From Clostridia bacterium (GTDB taxonomy: Bacteria; Bacillota_A; Clostridia; Oscillospirales; CAG-272): a stretch of DNA of 64,000 nt. The position numbers and the translations under genes are program-made. Shown here piece by piece: positions 7,598 to 16,590 of this stretch (position 1 is the stretch's first letter; the number at the start of each line of letters is the position of its first letter). The notes under the pieces were generated by a model that saw nothing but the letters and a program-made list of their open reading frames with translations, had not been told where the DNA came from and made no database searches. Location: the NCBI GenBank assembly GCA_017468115.1, contig JAFUJS010000002.1, positions 87,451 to 151,450 of the forward strand. Direction: 5' to 3'.

Positions 7598-10500
7598 ATG
7601 AAAAAGAAATTATTAGTGGTTTTCTTTGCCACTCTGCTTGTTATGGTGCTTGCACTTTCTGTCAGTGCTGCAACTACCGCAACACCCGATGCAGATGCGC
7701 TTGGAAACTGCGTAATCAACGGAGAAGTGGTTAGTGGCGATGCGCTACCCGTAACACAAGGTATGGTCTATACTGTAACTGACGAGGACGCAAAAACCGT
7801 GTCAGTTAGCGGTAAGGGCACAGTAGATTCATACACAGGCGCGGTTGTAATCCCATCAACCATTCAAATTGTCGGTGTTACATATACCGTTACTGAAATT
7901 AATTCTTCTGTGTTCAAAAACACCAGCATTACAAAGGCTTACGTACCTGATACAGTAGAGACTATCTGGGGTAGCACATCTACAGCGCTTGATAATAGTG
8001 GCTCGTTTGCTGACTGTAAGCTTCTTTCTGAGGTTTATATCGGTACAGGTATAAAGACCCTTGGTCGTTTCGCCTTTACCGGCATAGGCTCAACATCAAC
8101 TGTAACAGTGTTCAAAATTTACGGCAAGCTGGAAAAAATAAGCAGCTATTCCTTTAACTGTGCCAACTTCGCAAGCAGTTGCGAAATTGTTTTTGATGCA
8201 AGTGAGCTAAGACGTATTGAAGCAAATGCATTTTCTAACAGTGCAAAGGCTTTAAGAGTTTTCAATTCCCAAAAGCTTGAATATATCGGTGCAGGCGCTT
8301 TTAGTGGTTGTACGACTATTGAATATATTGTTATTCCAGAATACTGTGTGCTTGAAGGAAATAGTATATTTAATAGCGCAACTGCGCTTCACACAGTTAT
8401 CATCCGTTCTGCTTCCGACGAAATCAAAAAGCTTCCTCAGGAGCTTTTCAGCTCGGGAGGCGGAAGTGTTGTTACAAACTTTTATATCAAAGGTAGAGTA
8501 GAGGCAACAGGCTACGCTGTATTGCAGGGTAAAACCCAGAATATCTATATGGACTCCTATGCAAACGCTAAGTATTTTGCAGATAGCGTTCAAAAATACA
8601 CATGGAATCGACTAAGCTATGCACACTGGTATTTCTGTACACCATATAACGGCAATTATCACTTTACAGCTGATAGCAGCTTTAACTTGACTGCTAAAAC
8701 AGACATTACTGAACCACCTCATATAGCTATAACATATAAAGGTGTTGTAACACCGGCTACCTGTTGTCAATACGAGGGTGTTGGCGACATTTGTGAGGTT
8801 TGCGGTCAGTCATTCAACGTTACTATCACAGGCACAGAGTATGACGAAAGCGCACACAACTATTTGCTTGACGGACATACAGACCCACAGTGTATTGTAA
8901 CAGGCTCAGACGTATACAAATGCAGCTATTGTAATGATACATATAGTGTAGAAATTCCTGTACTGGGACACAACTACACAAGCACAATACATGACCCAAG
9001 CTGCTCCACGATAGGCTACACAAACAATGTTTGTTCCCGCTGCAGCTATTCTGTTATAACTGACAAGACTGTAAAAGCAGAGCACCTTTGGACTAAGGTT
9101 AAAAATGCAACCATAAACGGCTATAATATTACCTATGACGCAGTGTGTAGCTACTGCGGTGCAACTGATACCGGTATAACAGAATCACTTGTTAATAAGT
9201 GCTATATCGAGGACTATGGTATTTTCGATGCTACAATGGAGTACTTTAATGTTTCTGCCGACGGCACAATTACACCATCAAGTGCTACCTTCGAAAACGC
9301 AGTGCTTTATTTCCCATCTTACGCGGAGGTGGACGGAACAATTGTTGAAATAAAGACACTTCAGGGCTTTATCAGAAAGTCAATTGTAGGAATTTATATT
9401 CCTGATACTGTAACAAGAATTGTTGGCTCAGATGCAAATGGATGCTTTATGAACCTGTTTGACCTTAAAAACCTTGTTGTTGGTAAGGGTATTACAGAAA
9501 TCGAGCAGGATGCATTTAGAAGCTCTGAAAGACTTGTTTACTTGGATGAATTTATATTCAAGAGTACAATAACAAAAATTGCGACCCTTGCCTTTGAAAG
9601 AATTTGTGCCTCTAGCACTATGACTGGTTATGAATTTAATGCTGTTCTTACATATGCAGGCAAGTATGTTAACGGAAGCAGTGGTACAATCATTAAAGAG
9701 GTTTACATCACAAACGAATGTGATTTAAGCGAAAAGTATGCCTTCAACGGTGCAAACGGCTTAAAGCGTGCTTACATTGAGGGTGGAGAAACTGCAGATA
9801 CCGCCAAGGACCTAACACAGGAAATATTCAGCGGTGATGCAAGCGGACTTGAAATCTTAATCAGAGGCTACGTTAAGGCAACAGGACTGGCAACATTACC
9901 AACTAATGGTGCGCTTGTTTTCTTCAAGACAATGGACCAGGCAAAGGTATATGCCGCATCCTTAATATCCTGTGGTGATACAAGCTATTCCGGCAGAGGA
10001 ACCAAGTGCAGTTGGTATATTTGTGATGAAAATAATACAAATGGCAACCTGAGATATATACTTGACAACTTCACAGGCGACCCGGAAACACTAACCTTCA
10101 AAATTCAAGGCGCATCATACCCAAGCTACCATGCAGGTCAGCAGGTTATCGTTGGCGGTGGCTGTACAGAAGAAACAAGCATTACAGAATACTGCTTTGT
10201 TTGCGGCGCACTTGTTCAACAGACAATAACAGAGGGTACAGGACACACCTACAACAAGGGTGTATTTACAGTTACACCAAACTGCTATACACTTGGCACA
10301 GTTACATTTACATGTATCGACTGTGGCGATTTCTATGAGGTTGGCACAGGCTACGACCTGTCAACACACCAGCTTGACACAATTATAGACATTCTTTATA
10401 AGCTTGGCTACCTTGAAAGGGGCACACAGGTTACAGAATGCTCCGGCTGTCATGAGCACTTTGAGGAGGAAACACCAACCTTCCCGGCTCTCTTTAGCAC

Positions 10501-10915
10501 CCTTGGTTATAGCTACTCTCTCGTTGGAGACGGCGCTATTATGCAAAGCTTTGGCGTTAACAGAGAGGCAATCGCTACTTATATGAATGTTACAGGCAAG
10601 AGCCTTGATTACGGTCTTGTTGTGGCTGTAAAGAAGGTTGTAAATACAACTAACCTTATTAAAGCAAATGGCGAAAAAGCACACGAATATGTGGCAAACG
10701 TTTCCTTTAAGGATAGAGCCTACGACTTGTTTGAAATGCAACTCGTTGGCGTTGGCACAAACCACGCAGACCTTGAGGTTTACCTCTGCGCATACTATAT
10801 TGTTGACGGCACAGTTTACTATATCGACAACGGCATAGCAGGCAGAGAAGCTCCGGTTGCCATTACCTTTAATAAAATAGTGGCATTTAAGGAAGAGGAA
10901 ACCCCACTTGAATAA
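7598..10915 (+). CDS. Exported leucine-rich-repeat and Cys-ribbon surface protein
   Basis: 1105 residues from ATG 7598, chosen because AAGGAG lies 10 nt before it and a signal peptide follows at once (KKKLLVVFFATLLVMVLALS, then VSAAT). The frame is open further upstream but that part contains the promoter. Two blocks of BspA-type LRR_5 repeats (about residues 88-301 and 568-768; typical units ITEINSSVFKNTSITKAYVP and GITEIEQDAFRSSERLVYLD). Each is followed by CxxC ribbon modules such as CEVCGQSF, CSYCNDTY, CSRCSYS and CIDCGDFYE. The C-terminal ~120 residues are another domain that I do not recognise. There is no LPXTG or other obvious anchor. BspA-like LRR proteins commonly bind host or partner surfaces; that role is inferred here. 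Confidence 0.8.
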   Translation: MKKKLLVVFFATLLVMVLALSVSAATTATPDADALGNCVINGEVVSGDALPVTQGMVYTVTDEDAKTVSVSGKGTVDSYTGAVVIPSTIQIVGVTYTVTEINSSVFKNTSITKAYVPDTVETIWGSTSTALDNSGSFADCKLLSEVYIGTGIKTLGRFAFTGIGSTSTVTVFKIYGKLEKISSYSFNCANFASSCEIVFDASELRRIEANAFSNSAKALRVFNSQKLEYIGAGAFSGCTTIEYIVIPEYCVLEGNSIFNSATALHTVIIRSASDEIKKLPQELFSSGGGSVVTNFYIKGRVEATGYAVLQGKTQNIYMDSYANAKYFADSVQKYTWNRLSYAHWYFCTPYNGNYHFTADSSFNLTAKTDITEPPHIAITYKGVVTPATCCQYEGVGDICEVCGQSFNVTITGTEYDESAHNYLLDGHTDPQCIVTGSDVYKCSYCNDTYSVEIPVLGHNYTSTIHDPSCSTIGYTNNVCSRCSYSVITDKTVKAEHLWTKVKNATINGYNITYDAVCSYCGATDTGITESLVNKCYIEDYGIFDATMEYFNVSADGTITPSSATFENAVLYFPSYAEVDGTIVEIKTLQGFIRKSIVGIYIPDTVTRIVGSDANGCFMNLFDLKNLVVGKGITEIEQDAFRSSERLVYLDEFIFKSTITKIATLAFERICASSTMTGYEFNAVLTYAGKYVNGSSGTIIKEVYITNECDLSEKYAFNGANGLKRAYIEGGETADTAKDLTQEIFSGDASGLEILIRGYVKATGLATLPTNGALVFFKTMDQAKVYAASLISCGDTSYSGRGTKCSWYICDENNTNGNLRYILDNFTGDPETLTFKIQGASYPSYHAGQQVIVGGGCTEETSITEYCFVCGALVQQTITEGTGHTYNKGVFTVTPNCYTLGTVTFTCIDCGDFYEVGTGYDLSTHQLDTIIDILYKLGYLERGTQVTECSGCHEHFEEETPTFPALFSTLGYSYSLVGDGAIMQSFGVNREAIATYMNVTGKSLDYGLVVAVKKVVNTTNLIKANGEKAHEYVANVSFKDRAYDLFEMQLVGVGTNHADLEVYLCAYYIVDGTVYYIDNGIAGREAPVAITFNKIVAFKEEETPLE

Positions 10916-10918
10916 ATC

Positions 10919-10951
10919 AAAAAGGATTACCCAAACGGGTAATCCTTTTTT
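10919..10951 (+). terminator. Terminator of the LRR gene
   Basis: Stem AAAAAGGATTACCC / GGGTAATCCTTTTTT with loop AAAC, ending in a T-run just after the stop codon. Confidence 0.92.
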
Positions 10952-10997
10952 AACGCCTATTCACATAAAAAGCCGTGTATGTGATAACCACTTAGTT

Positions 10998-11180
10998 GCC
11001 GAAAGCACCTCGTCGGGGCAGGCGTCCCCGACTGCTGAAAAGCACCCCGTATGGGCAGGTGTCCCCGACTGCCGAAAGCACCCCGTATGGGTATGCAACC
11101 CTCGACTGCCGAAAAGCACCCCGTAGGGACAGGCGCTCTCGACTGCCGAAAGCACCCTGTAGGGGCAGGCGTCCCCGACT
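10998..11180. repeat. Five imperfect 36-37 bp tandem repeats
   Basis: Unit starts at 10998, 11034, 11071, 11108 and 11145. Each starts GCCGAAAGCACC (or one-base variants) and ends CCCCGACT or CTCGACT. Most units hold a small inverted repeat (GGGG..CCCC). They are GC-rich compared with the surroundings. There are no unique spacers between units, so this is not CRISPR. Confidence 0.9.
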
Positions 11181-11187
11181 GCCCGCA

Positions 11188-11297
11188 AAAAAAGAAGAGA
11201 GCTTTTGAAAAAGCTCTCAACCTTATATTCATAGAAAGTTGCGTAGAACAAAAGTCAAGCCTTAACAGTTGCCTTTCGTTCTATGCCTATTATTAGC
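11188..11297. repeat. Direct repeat copy A (asd 3' end-like)
   Basis: Matches 11407-11517 at a constant offset of 219-220 bases. A terminator block of over 30 identical bases (11192-11225) and a ~30-base block ending TATTATTAGCC (11269-11298) are identical in both copies; the ~44 bases between them are diverged. In copy A the block ends in a minus-strand TAA not attached to asd. Confidence 0.85.
11192..11225 (-). terminator. Second (duplicated) terminator downstream of asd
   Basis: Minus strand: GAGAGCTTTT stem with TCTTCTTTTTTT after it. It is identical to the terminator at 11411-11444 and would act as a back-up stop for the hom-lysC-asd transcript. Confidence 0.75.
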
Positions 11298-11406
11298 CAC
11301 GCACCAACAAAATATTGAGGGCGAAGAATGGGTAGAGAAAAGGTGGTCTCGTACACGTCGCTGTACTCGGTACTGCAGAGTAGAGAGCGCCTTTAGAAAG
11401 GCAAAA

Positions 11407-11517
11407 TAAAAAGAAGAGAGCTTTTGAAAAAGCTCTCAACCTTAAAAATTATATACAGTAAAGCGAAACGAAATTTAAGCCTTGAATCTTGCCTTTCGTT
11501 CTATGCCTATTATTAGC
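11407..11517. repeat. Direct repeat copy B (overlaps asd end)
   Basis: Partner of 11188-11297. It includes the asd stop codon, the 3' untranslated part and the asd terminator. Confidence 0.85.
11411..11444 (-). terminator. Terminator of the hom-lysC-asd operon
   Basis: Minus-strand stem GAGAGCTTTT / AAAAGCTCTC followed by TTCTTTTTATTTT. Confidence 0.85.
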
Positions 11518-12517
11518 CCTCAACCAAAGACTCCATAATTTGAATAGCATTAGTAGCCGCACCCTTGCGTACCTGGTCGCCGCAGCACCAAAGTGTAATA
11601 GCATTGTCAAACACAAGGTCCTCTCTGATTCTACCAACAAACACAAGGTCTTGGTCAGAGGTAACAAGTGGCATTGGGTAAAGCTTGTTTGCCGGGTCAT
11701 CATAAAGCTTGCAGCCCTTTGCGTTAGCAACAGCCTCACGTACAGCCTCAACAGTAAGCTTATCTTCAGTAAGAACAGTAACAGAAATAGAGTGTGAACG
11801 AACAACAGGAACTCTTACACAGGTGCAAGTAACCTTAAGCTCCGGCAGATGCATAATCTTTCTGCCCTCGTTTTGCATCTTCATTTCCTCGGTTGTGTAG
11901 CCGTCGTCATTAAAGCTACCAATTTGAGGAATAAGGTTTTCGGCAATTTGATATTGGAACACCTTGTTTTCAATATCGCCACCGTTAACAATAGCCTTCA
12001 TCTGGCTTTCAAGCTCAACAGGACCCTCAGCTCCTGCACCGCTGGTAGCCTGATAGGTTGATGCAACCATACCCTTAATCTTGGAAAGCTTGTTAATAGC
12101 ATTTACAGCAACAAGAGTAATGATAGTAGAGCAGTTAGGGTTAGAAACAATACCCTTGTTCTTCTTTGCATCCTCTGCGTTAATTTCCGGAACAACAAGC
12201 GGAACATCGTCGCACATACGGAATGCGCTGGAGTTGTCTACAAAAACAGCACCGGCCTTTACAATGTGAGGTGCAAGCTCCTTTGCAACAGCGTTTGAAG
12301 CTGCGCCAAGCACGAAATCAAGACCTTCAAATGCATTTGGCTCTGCAAGCTTAACCTCAAGCTCCTTGCCCATAAAAGGGATTTTCTTGCCCACACTACG
12401 TGGGGAAGCGAGAAGCCTTAGCTCGCCGATAGGAAAGCTTCTTTCCTCTAAAATTCTCATCATTTCACGGCCAACAGCACCTGTTGCACCGAGAATAGCA
12501 ACATTATATGTTTTCAT
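11513..12517 (-). CDS. asd: Aspartate-semialdehyde dehydrogenase
   Basis: 334 residues, full family length. Makes L-aspartate 4-semialdehyde from aspartyl phosphate with NADPH, the branch point to lysine, threonine and methionine. The NADP-binding motif GATGAVGREMM is at residues 10-20. The catalytic cysteine is C129 in SNPNCSTI. The active-site histidine is in VVRSHSISV. The start ATG overlaps the lysC stop by one base (TAATG), so translation is probably coupled. Last gene of the minus-strand operon hom-lysC-asd. Confidence 0.97.
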   Translation of the reverse strand: MKTYNVAILGATGAVGREMMRILEERSFPIGELRLLASPRSVGKKIPFMGKELEVKLAEPNAFEGLDFVLGAASNAVAKELAPHIVKAGAVFVDNSSAFRMCDDVPLVVPEINAEDAKKNKGIVSNPNCSTIITLVAVNAINKLSKIKGMVASTYQATSGAGAEGPVELESQMKAIVNGGDIENKVFQYQIAENLIPQIGSFNDDGYTTEEMKMQNEGRKIMHLPELKVTCTCVRVPVVRSHSISVTVLTEDKLTVEAVREAVANAKGCKLYDDPANKLYPMPLVTSDQDLVFVGRIREDLVFDNAITLWCCGDQVRKGAATNAIQIMESLVEG

Positions 12518-13845
12518 TATTCTTCTACCTCGCTAAGATTATAAAGTACTCTGATTGTTTTCTTGAAGTTTGAGTTATCAACACCGATGATAATATTAAT
12601 CTCGTCAGCGCCCTGCTCAATCATCTTAATGTTAATGTCGTTTTCGCCAAGAGCGGTAAAGATTTTACCTGCAATACCGATATTGGACTGGAGCTTTCTA
12701 CCAACAATGGCAATCAAGCTGATTTCGTTATCAATCTTAACGGAATCCGGCTGAAGAGCACTGTTAAGAGCAGAAATAAGCTCGTGCATATTTGTTTCAA
12801 TATGTGAGGAAGCAACCACAACAGAGAAGCTGTCAATGCTGGAAGGAATATGCTCAATCGGAATACCAAAGCGCTCAAACACCTCAAGTGCACGTCTTAC
12901 GTAGCCAATTTCCTCATTCATTCTGTTTTTAGCAATTGTAATAATAGAGAAGTTCTTCTTTCCGGAAATACCGGTGATAAAGTGTGCATTCTTGTTTTCA
13001 AGGTCGTCATCAAAGGCTTCCATAATAAGAGTGCCACGTGCGTTCATATCATTAGTGTTCTTAATGTAAAGAGGAATATTCTTCTGTCTTACAGGGAAAA
13101 CAGTTTCCTCGTGAAGAACCTCAGCACCCATATAGGAAAGCTCTCTCAGCTCGGCAAAGGTAACATTCTCAATAGGTCTTGGATTGTCAACAATTCTTGG
13201 GTCAGCGGTCATAATTCCGGACACGTCTGTCCAGTTTTCGTACATATCGGCATTAACAGCGGCTGCTGCAATAGCACCTGTAATATCAGAGCCACCACGT
13301 GAAAATGTTTTAACATTTCCGTCAGGTGTTACACCATAAAAGCCCGGGATAACAACTCTTGCATTCTTTTCAATAATGGCAGAAAGTGCTTCGTAGGACT
13401 TTTCAAAATCAACCTTACCATTGTAGTTAAAGTAAAGCCACTCGGTGCTGTCAACAAAGGTGTATCCAAGATACTCAGCCATAAGCCTTGCGTTTAGATA
13501 CTCACCGCGGGAAACGATGTAGTCAACGCTTGTTTTCTTGTTGAGCTTTGCGCTAATAGCCTCAAACTCACTCTCAAGGTCCTGTGTAAGACCACAATGC
13601 TTGTGGATTTGACGATATCTGTCCTTAATTTCATTAAAGAGAGCATCAAAGTTTGCATTATATTTAATGTGTGCCTGGCAGAGGTACAAAAGGTCAGTAA
13701 CCTTCATATCTCCGCTATATCTTTTACCTGGGGCTGAAACAACCACAATAGCGCGGGATGGGTCAGCCTCTACAATTTTCTTAACCTTTTCAAAGGTTTC
13801 GCCGGAGGCAAGAGAAGAGCCACCGAATTTTAATACCTTTAACAT
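12517..13845 (-). CDS. lysC: Aspartokinase
   Basis: 442 residues. Phosphorylates aspartate, the first step of the aspartate pathway. The N-terminal amino-acid-kinase domain begins KVLKFGGSSLASGETF and includes FSRGGSDITGAI. Two C-terminal ACT domains (about residues 295-442, with IIGVDNSNF near the end) should give feedback control by an end product. It lies 3 nt after hom and overlaps asd by one base. Given the operon it is probably the threonine-facing isozyme; which amino acid inhibits it cannot be read from the sequence. Confidence 0.96.
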   Translation of the reverse strand: MLKVLKFGGSSLASGETFEKVKKIVEADPSRAIVVVSAPGKRYSGDMKVTDLLYLCQAHIKYNANFDALFNEIKDRYRQIHKHCGLTQDLESEFEAISAKLNKKTSVDYIVSRGEYLNARLMAEYLGYTFVDSTEWLYFNYNGKVDFEKSYEALSAIIEKNARVVIPGFYGVTPDGNVKTFSRGGSDITGAIAAAAVNADMYENWTDVSGIMTADPRIVDNPRPIENVTFAELRELSYMGAEVLHEETVFPVRQKNIPLYIKNTNDMNARGTLIMEAFDDDLENKNAHFITGISGKKNFSIITIAKNRMNEEIGYVRRALEVFERFGIPIEHIPSSIDSFSVVVASSHIETNMHELISALNSALQPDSVKIDNEISLIAIVGRKLQSNIGIAGKIFTALGENDINIKMIEQGADEINIIIGVDNSNFKKTIRVLYNLSEVEE

Positions 13846-13848
13846 AAT

Positions 13849-14988
13849 TTACTCCTCAATTCCCGCGCAGAAAACAGCGGGATCCTTAACCGTAATAGAT
13901 TTAATAAGGCTGTGTAGCCTTGTAACAGCCATAGGCTTTGTAATCACAAAGGACATACCGTCCTTGCGTATTGCGCTTTCAAAATCGCCATCAAGGCTTG
14001 CGCTTGTTCTGATGTAGTATTTTCTTGCTACAAGAGAGTTGTCAACCAAAGCCTCATTAAAGTCACAGCAAAGCTTGTAATCTCCGTTTACAATATCGCA
14101 AACGTCCTGTGCCAAGGCATTACCGGTTGGGTATTTGCCTGCGCCCTGCCCGTAGAAGGAAAGACGGCCAACGCTCTTACCAAACAAGGAAATGAGATTA
14201 AAGTTCTTATTTACATTTGCCTCAAGCGCATCATTTGGCAAAACAACAGGCTCAACGAAGCAGGAAACGGTGTCCTTAGTCTTAATACCAAAGCCCATAT
14301 AGCGAAGTGTTTTGCCCGTGCCCTTAATAAAGTCTATGTCCGCCTTGGTAACGTTGCGCATAGAGAGGACAGAAACATTTTCTTCCTTTATTATAGTATT
14401 AAAGGCAATACTGCTGGAAATTGCAGTTTTTCTTGCCACATCAAGACCGTCAATATCAGCAGACGGATTTGCCTCGGCATAGCCAAGAGCCTGTGCTTCC
14501 TTTAGCACCTCGTCGAAATCACGACCGCAGGAAATCATATTATCAAGAATAAAGTTTGTTGTGCCGTTCATAATACCCATAACCTTGGTAATCTCGTCGC
14601 ACCTTACAGCCCTCTTAAGGTTGTAAAGCCAAGGAATACCGCCGCCAACAGCAGATGTAAAGCGAAGGGTAACACCGTTTTCACGAGCAAGAGCATGAAG
14701 CTCCTCATAATATTGGCAAATTAAGTGCTTGTTAGAGGAAACAACGTGCTTACCTGCCTTAAGCGCCTTAACCACAAAGGTGTGCGCAGGCTCAAGCCCG
14801 CCTATTGCCTCAGCAACAACTCCGATTTCCTTATCATTTAATATATCATCGAAATTTGATGTAAGAATATTACCAAGCTCCGGGTGGGGACGAATGTCAA
14901 GAACCCTCTTAACCTCAAGACCGTGATTTTTGAGCACCTCGAAAGCGCCTGAACCCACGACACCAAAGCCGAGAATAGCAATTTTCAT
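13849..14988 (-). CDS. hom: Homoserine dehydrogenase, short form
   Basis: 379 residues. Reduces aspartate semialdehyde to homoserine. The Rossmann motif is GFGVVGSGAFEVL near the N-terminus. The catalytic region includes VMGIMNGTTNFIL and the motif EANPSADIDGLDVARK with the key lysine. Typical Gram-positive enzymes are about 400-440 residues with a full C-terminal ACT domain. Here only ~50 residues follow the substrate domain (from KYYIRTSASLDGDFESAIRK), a reduced ACT-like end. The ACT-HTH protein made from the divergent operon (17483-17920) might matter for regulation. First gene of the leftward operon. Confidence 0.94.
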   Translation of the reverse strand: MKIAILGFGVVGSGAFEVLKNHGLEVKRVLDIRPHPELGNILTSNFDDILNDKEIGVVAEAIGGLEPAHTFVVKALKAGKHVVSSNKHLICQYYEELHALARENGVTLRFTSAVGGGIPWLYNLKRAVRCDEITKVMGIMNGTTNFILDNMISCGRDFDEVLKEAQALGYAEANPSADIDGLDVARKTAISSSIAFNTIIKEENVSVLSMRNVTKADIDFIKGTGKTLRYMGFGIKTKDTVSCFVEPVVLPNDALEANVNKNFNLISLFGKSVGRLSFYGQGAGKYPTGNALAQDVCDIVNGDYKLCCDFNEALVDNSLVARKYYIRTSASLDGDFESAIRKDGMSFVITKPMAVTRLHSLIKSITVKDPAVFCAGIEE

Positions 14989-15007
14989 AAAAAATTTTAC
15001 CTTTCTG

Positions 15008-15030
15008 AGTGTTTTTCTTTCAAAAACACT
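15008..15030. promoter_or_regulatory. Dyad between hom and thrC
   Basis: AGTGTTTTT and AAAAACACT, perfect 9-bp arms with a 5-nt gap, in the 105-bp divergent intergenic region. Its right end touches the -35 box of thrC. A candidate operator for joint control of both threonine operons. Confidence 0.45.
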
Positions 15031-15058
15031 TGTTTTTCTATGAAAGATAGTGTATCAT
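15030..15058 (+). promoter_or_regulatory. Promoter of thrC-thrB-ACT operon
   Basis: TTGTTT at 15030-15035, 17-nt spacer, TATCAT at 15053-15058; thrC starts 36 nt downstream after AAGGGGG. Confidence 0.6.
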
Positions 15059-15093
15059 ATAAAATGTAAAAAATCAAGGGGGATTTTAAAAAA

Positions 15094-16590
15094 ATGTTAT
15101 ATTTAAGCACAAGAAATAATAAAATCGAGAAAAAGCCATCTGAGGCAGTGCTTGAGGGCATCGCAAGGGACGGCGGTTTATATATGCCGAAAAGCTTTGA
15201 GGGAGTTAATTTTCCTATGGAAAAGCTTTCTCAAATGTCAAACAAGGAAATCTCTGCACAGGTTATCGCACTCCTTTTCAAGGGCGACAAAATGCTAAGT
15301 GATGAGGGTGGCGAGCTTGCGGGAGCATATAAGCTTGTTTCCAAGGCTTACGATGGCAAGTTTGACAATGAGGACTTTGCACCTCTTTCCAAGGTGGCAG
15401 ATGCTCACGTAATGGAGCTTTATCACGGCCCTACCTGCGCATTCAAGGACGTTGCCCTTCAGCTTCTTCCACAGCTGGTTGCCGCATCAAAGAAGGCAAC
15501 AGGCATGAAGGATGAAATCGTTATTCTTACAGCAACAAGCGGAGACACCGGAAGCGCTGCGCTTTCAGGCTTTTCAAATGTTGATGGCGTTAAGATTATT
15601 GTTTTCTATCCAAGAAACGGTGTTAGCGCCGTTCAGGAAAGACAAATGGTTTCTGTTGATGGTAAAAACACCTGTGTTTGCTCCGTTGGCGGTAACTTTG
15701 ACGACGCACAAAGCGGTGTTAAAAGCATTTTCGCAAATCTTAAGCTACCACAGGGTGTACAGCTCTCCAGCGCCAACTCCATAAATATAGGTAGACTTGC
15801 TCCACAGGTTGCTTACTACTTCAAGGCGTACAGAGACCTTATGGCAAATGGCGAGATTAAAATGGGCGACAAGGTTAACTTTATTGTTCCGACAGGTAAC
15901 TTTGGCGACATTTTGGCAGGCTACTTTGCAAAGAAGATGGGGCTCCCTGTTGGCCAGCTTGTTTGCGCATCTAACACAAACAAGGTTCTTACAGACTTCT
16001 TTGAAGAGGGTGTTTACAACAAGAACAGAGAATTTTATCTTACAAAATCTCCTTCAATGGACATTCTCATTTCCTCTAATCTTGAAAGACTCCTTTATCT
16101 TGTATGCGGCTCCGAAAAATGCGCTGAATATATGGCACAGCTTAAGGAAAAGGGCGAGTACAGGCTAACTAAGGAAGAGCTTGACACCATTAGAAAGGAA
16201 TTCGACGCAGGCTTCTGCGACGACGAGGAAACTCTAAAAACAATCAAGGACGTGTACGAAAAAGAGGGTTATCTTATGGATACCCACACAGCCGTTGCTT
16301 GGAATGTTTACGAAAAATGGCTTAATAAAACAGGGGACAAGAACAAGACTGTTGTCCTTTCAACCGCATCTCCATACAAGTTCTCCTCAAGCGTTATGAA
16401 CGCACTTGGCAAGGAGTACGACGGAGAGTTTGATGCTGTAAATAAGCTTTACGACTATACAAAGGCAAAAATCCCTTCATCACTTGTTAATATCGAGGGC
16501 AAGGCAATTGTTCACAACGTAACAGTAGAGAAGGACGAAATGCAAGACTTCGTTGACAAAATGGTAAACAAGAAGGTCTGGATGGACTAA
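15094..16590 (+). CDS. thrC: Threonine synthase
   Basis: 498 residues, the length of the long bacterial/yeast-type enzyme. Converts O-phosphohomoserine to threonine with PLP. The PLP lysine is K118 in HGPTCAFKDVALQLL. A phosphate-binding TATSGDTGSAALSG follows. The N-terminal signature LYLSTRNNK and RDGGLYMP are typical. First gene of an operon that overlaps thrB by one base (TAATG). Confidence 0.97.
   Translation: MLYLSTRNNKIEKKPSEAVLEGIARDGGLYMPKSFEGVNFPMEKLSQMSNKEISAQVIALLFKGDKMLSDEGGELAGAYKLVSKAYDGKFDNEDFAPLSKVADAHVMELYHGPTCAFKDVALQLLPQLVAASKKATGMKDEIVILTATSGDTGSAALSGFSNVDGVKIIVFYPRNGVSAVQERQMVSVDGKNTCVCSVGGNFDDAQSGVKSIFANLKLPQGVQLSSANSINIGRLAPQVAYYFKAYRDLMANGEIKMGDKVNFIVPTGNFGDILAGYFAKKMGLPVGQLVCASNTNKVLTDFFEEGVYNKNREFYLTKSPSMDILISSNLERLLYLVCGSEKCAEYMAQLKEKGEYRLTKEELDTIRKEFDAGFCDDEETLKTIKDVYEKEGYLMDTHTAVAWNVYEKWLNKTGDKNKTVVLSTASPYKFSSSVMNALGKEYDGEFDAVNKLYDYTKAKIPSSLVNIEGKAIVHNVTVEKDEMQDFVDKMVNKKVWMD

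Larger units (their letters stand above)
10952..11512. other. Gene-free region between the LRR gene and asd
   Basis: About 560 bases with no gene I can support. It holds five 36-37 bp tandem repeats (10998-11180), then two ~110-bp direct repeats (11188-11297 and 11407-11517), each with an asd-type terminator, separated by ~109 bases of unique sequence with a small dyad (GTACA..TGTAC near 11350). Several overlapping short frames run across the GC-rich repeats on both strands; none has a ribosome site. Confidence 0.8.

Noticed and set aside
10998..11180. CRISPR-like array
   Set aside because: Units are directly joined with no unique spacers and no cas genes are near.
10908..11296. Several overlapping short frames on both strands in the GC-rich repeats
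   Set aside because: They exist in all frames because of the tandem repeats and have no ribosome sites.
14989..15093. Lysine or threonine riboswitch in front of hom or thrC
   Set aside because: The 105-bp gap holds promoters and a simple dyad and is too short for a lysine riboswitch.
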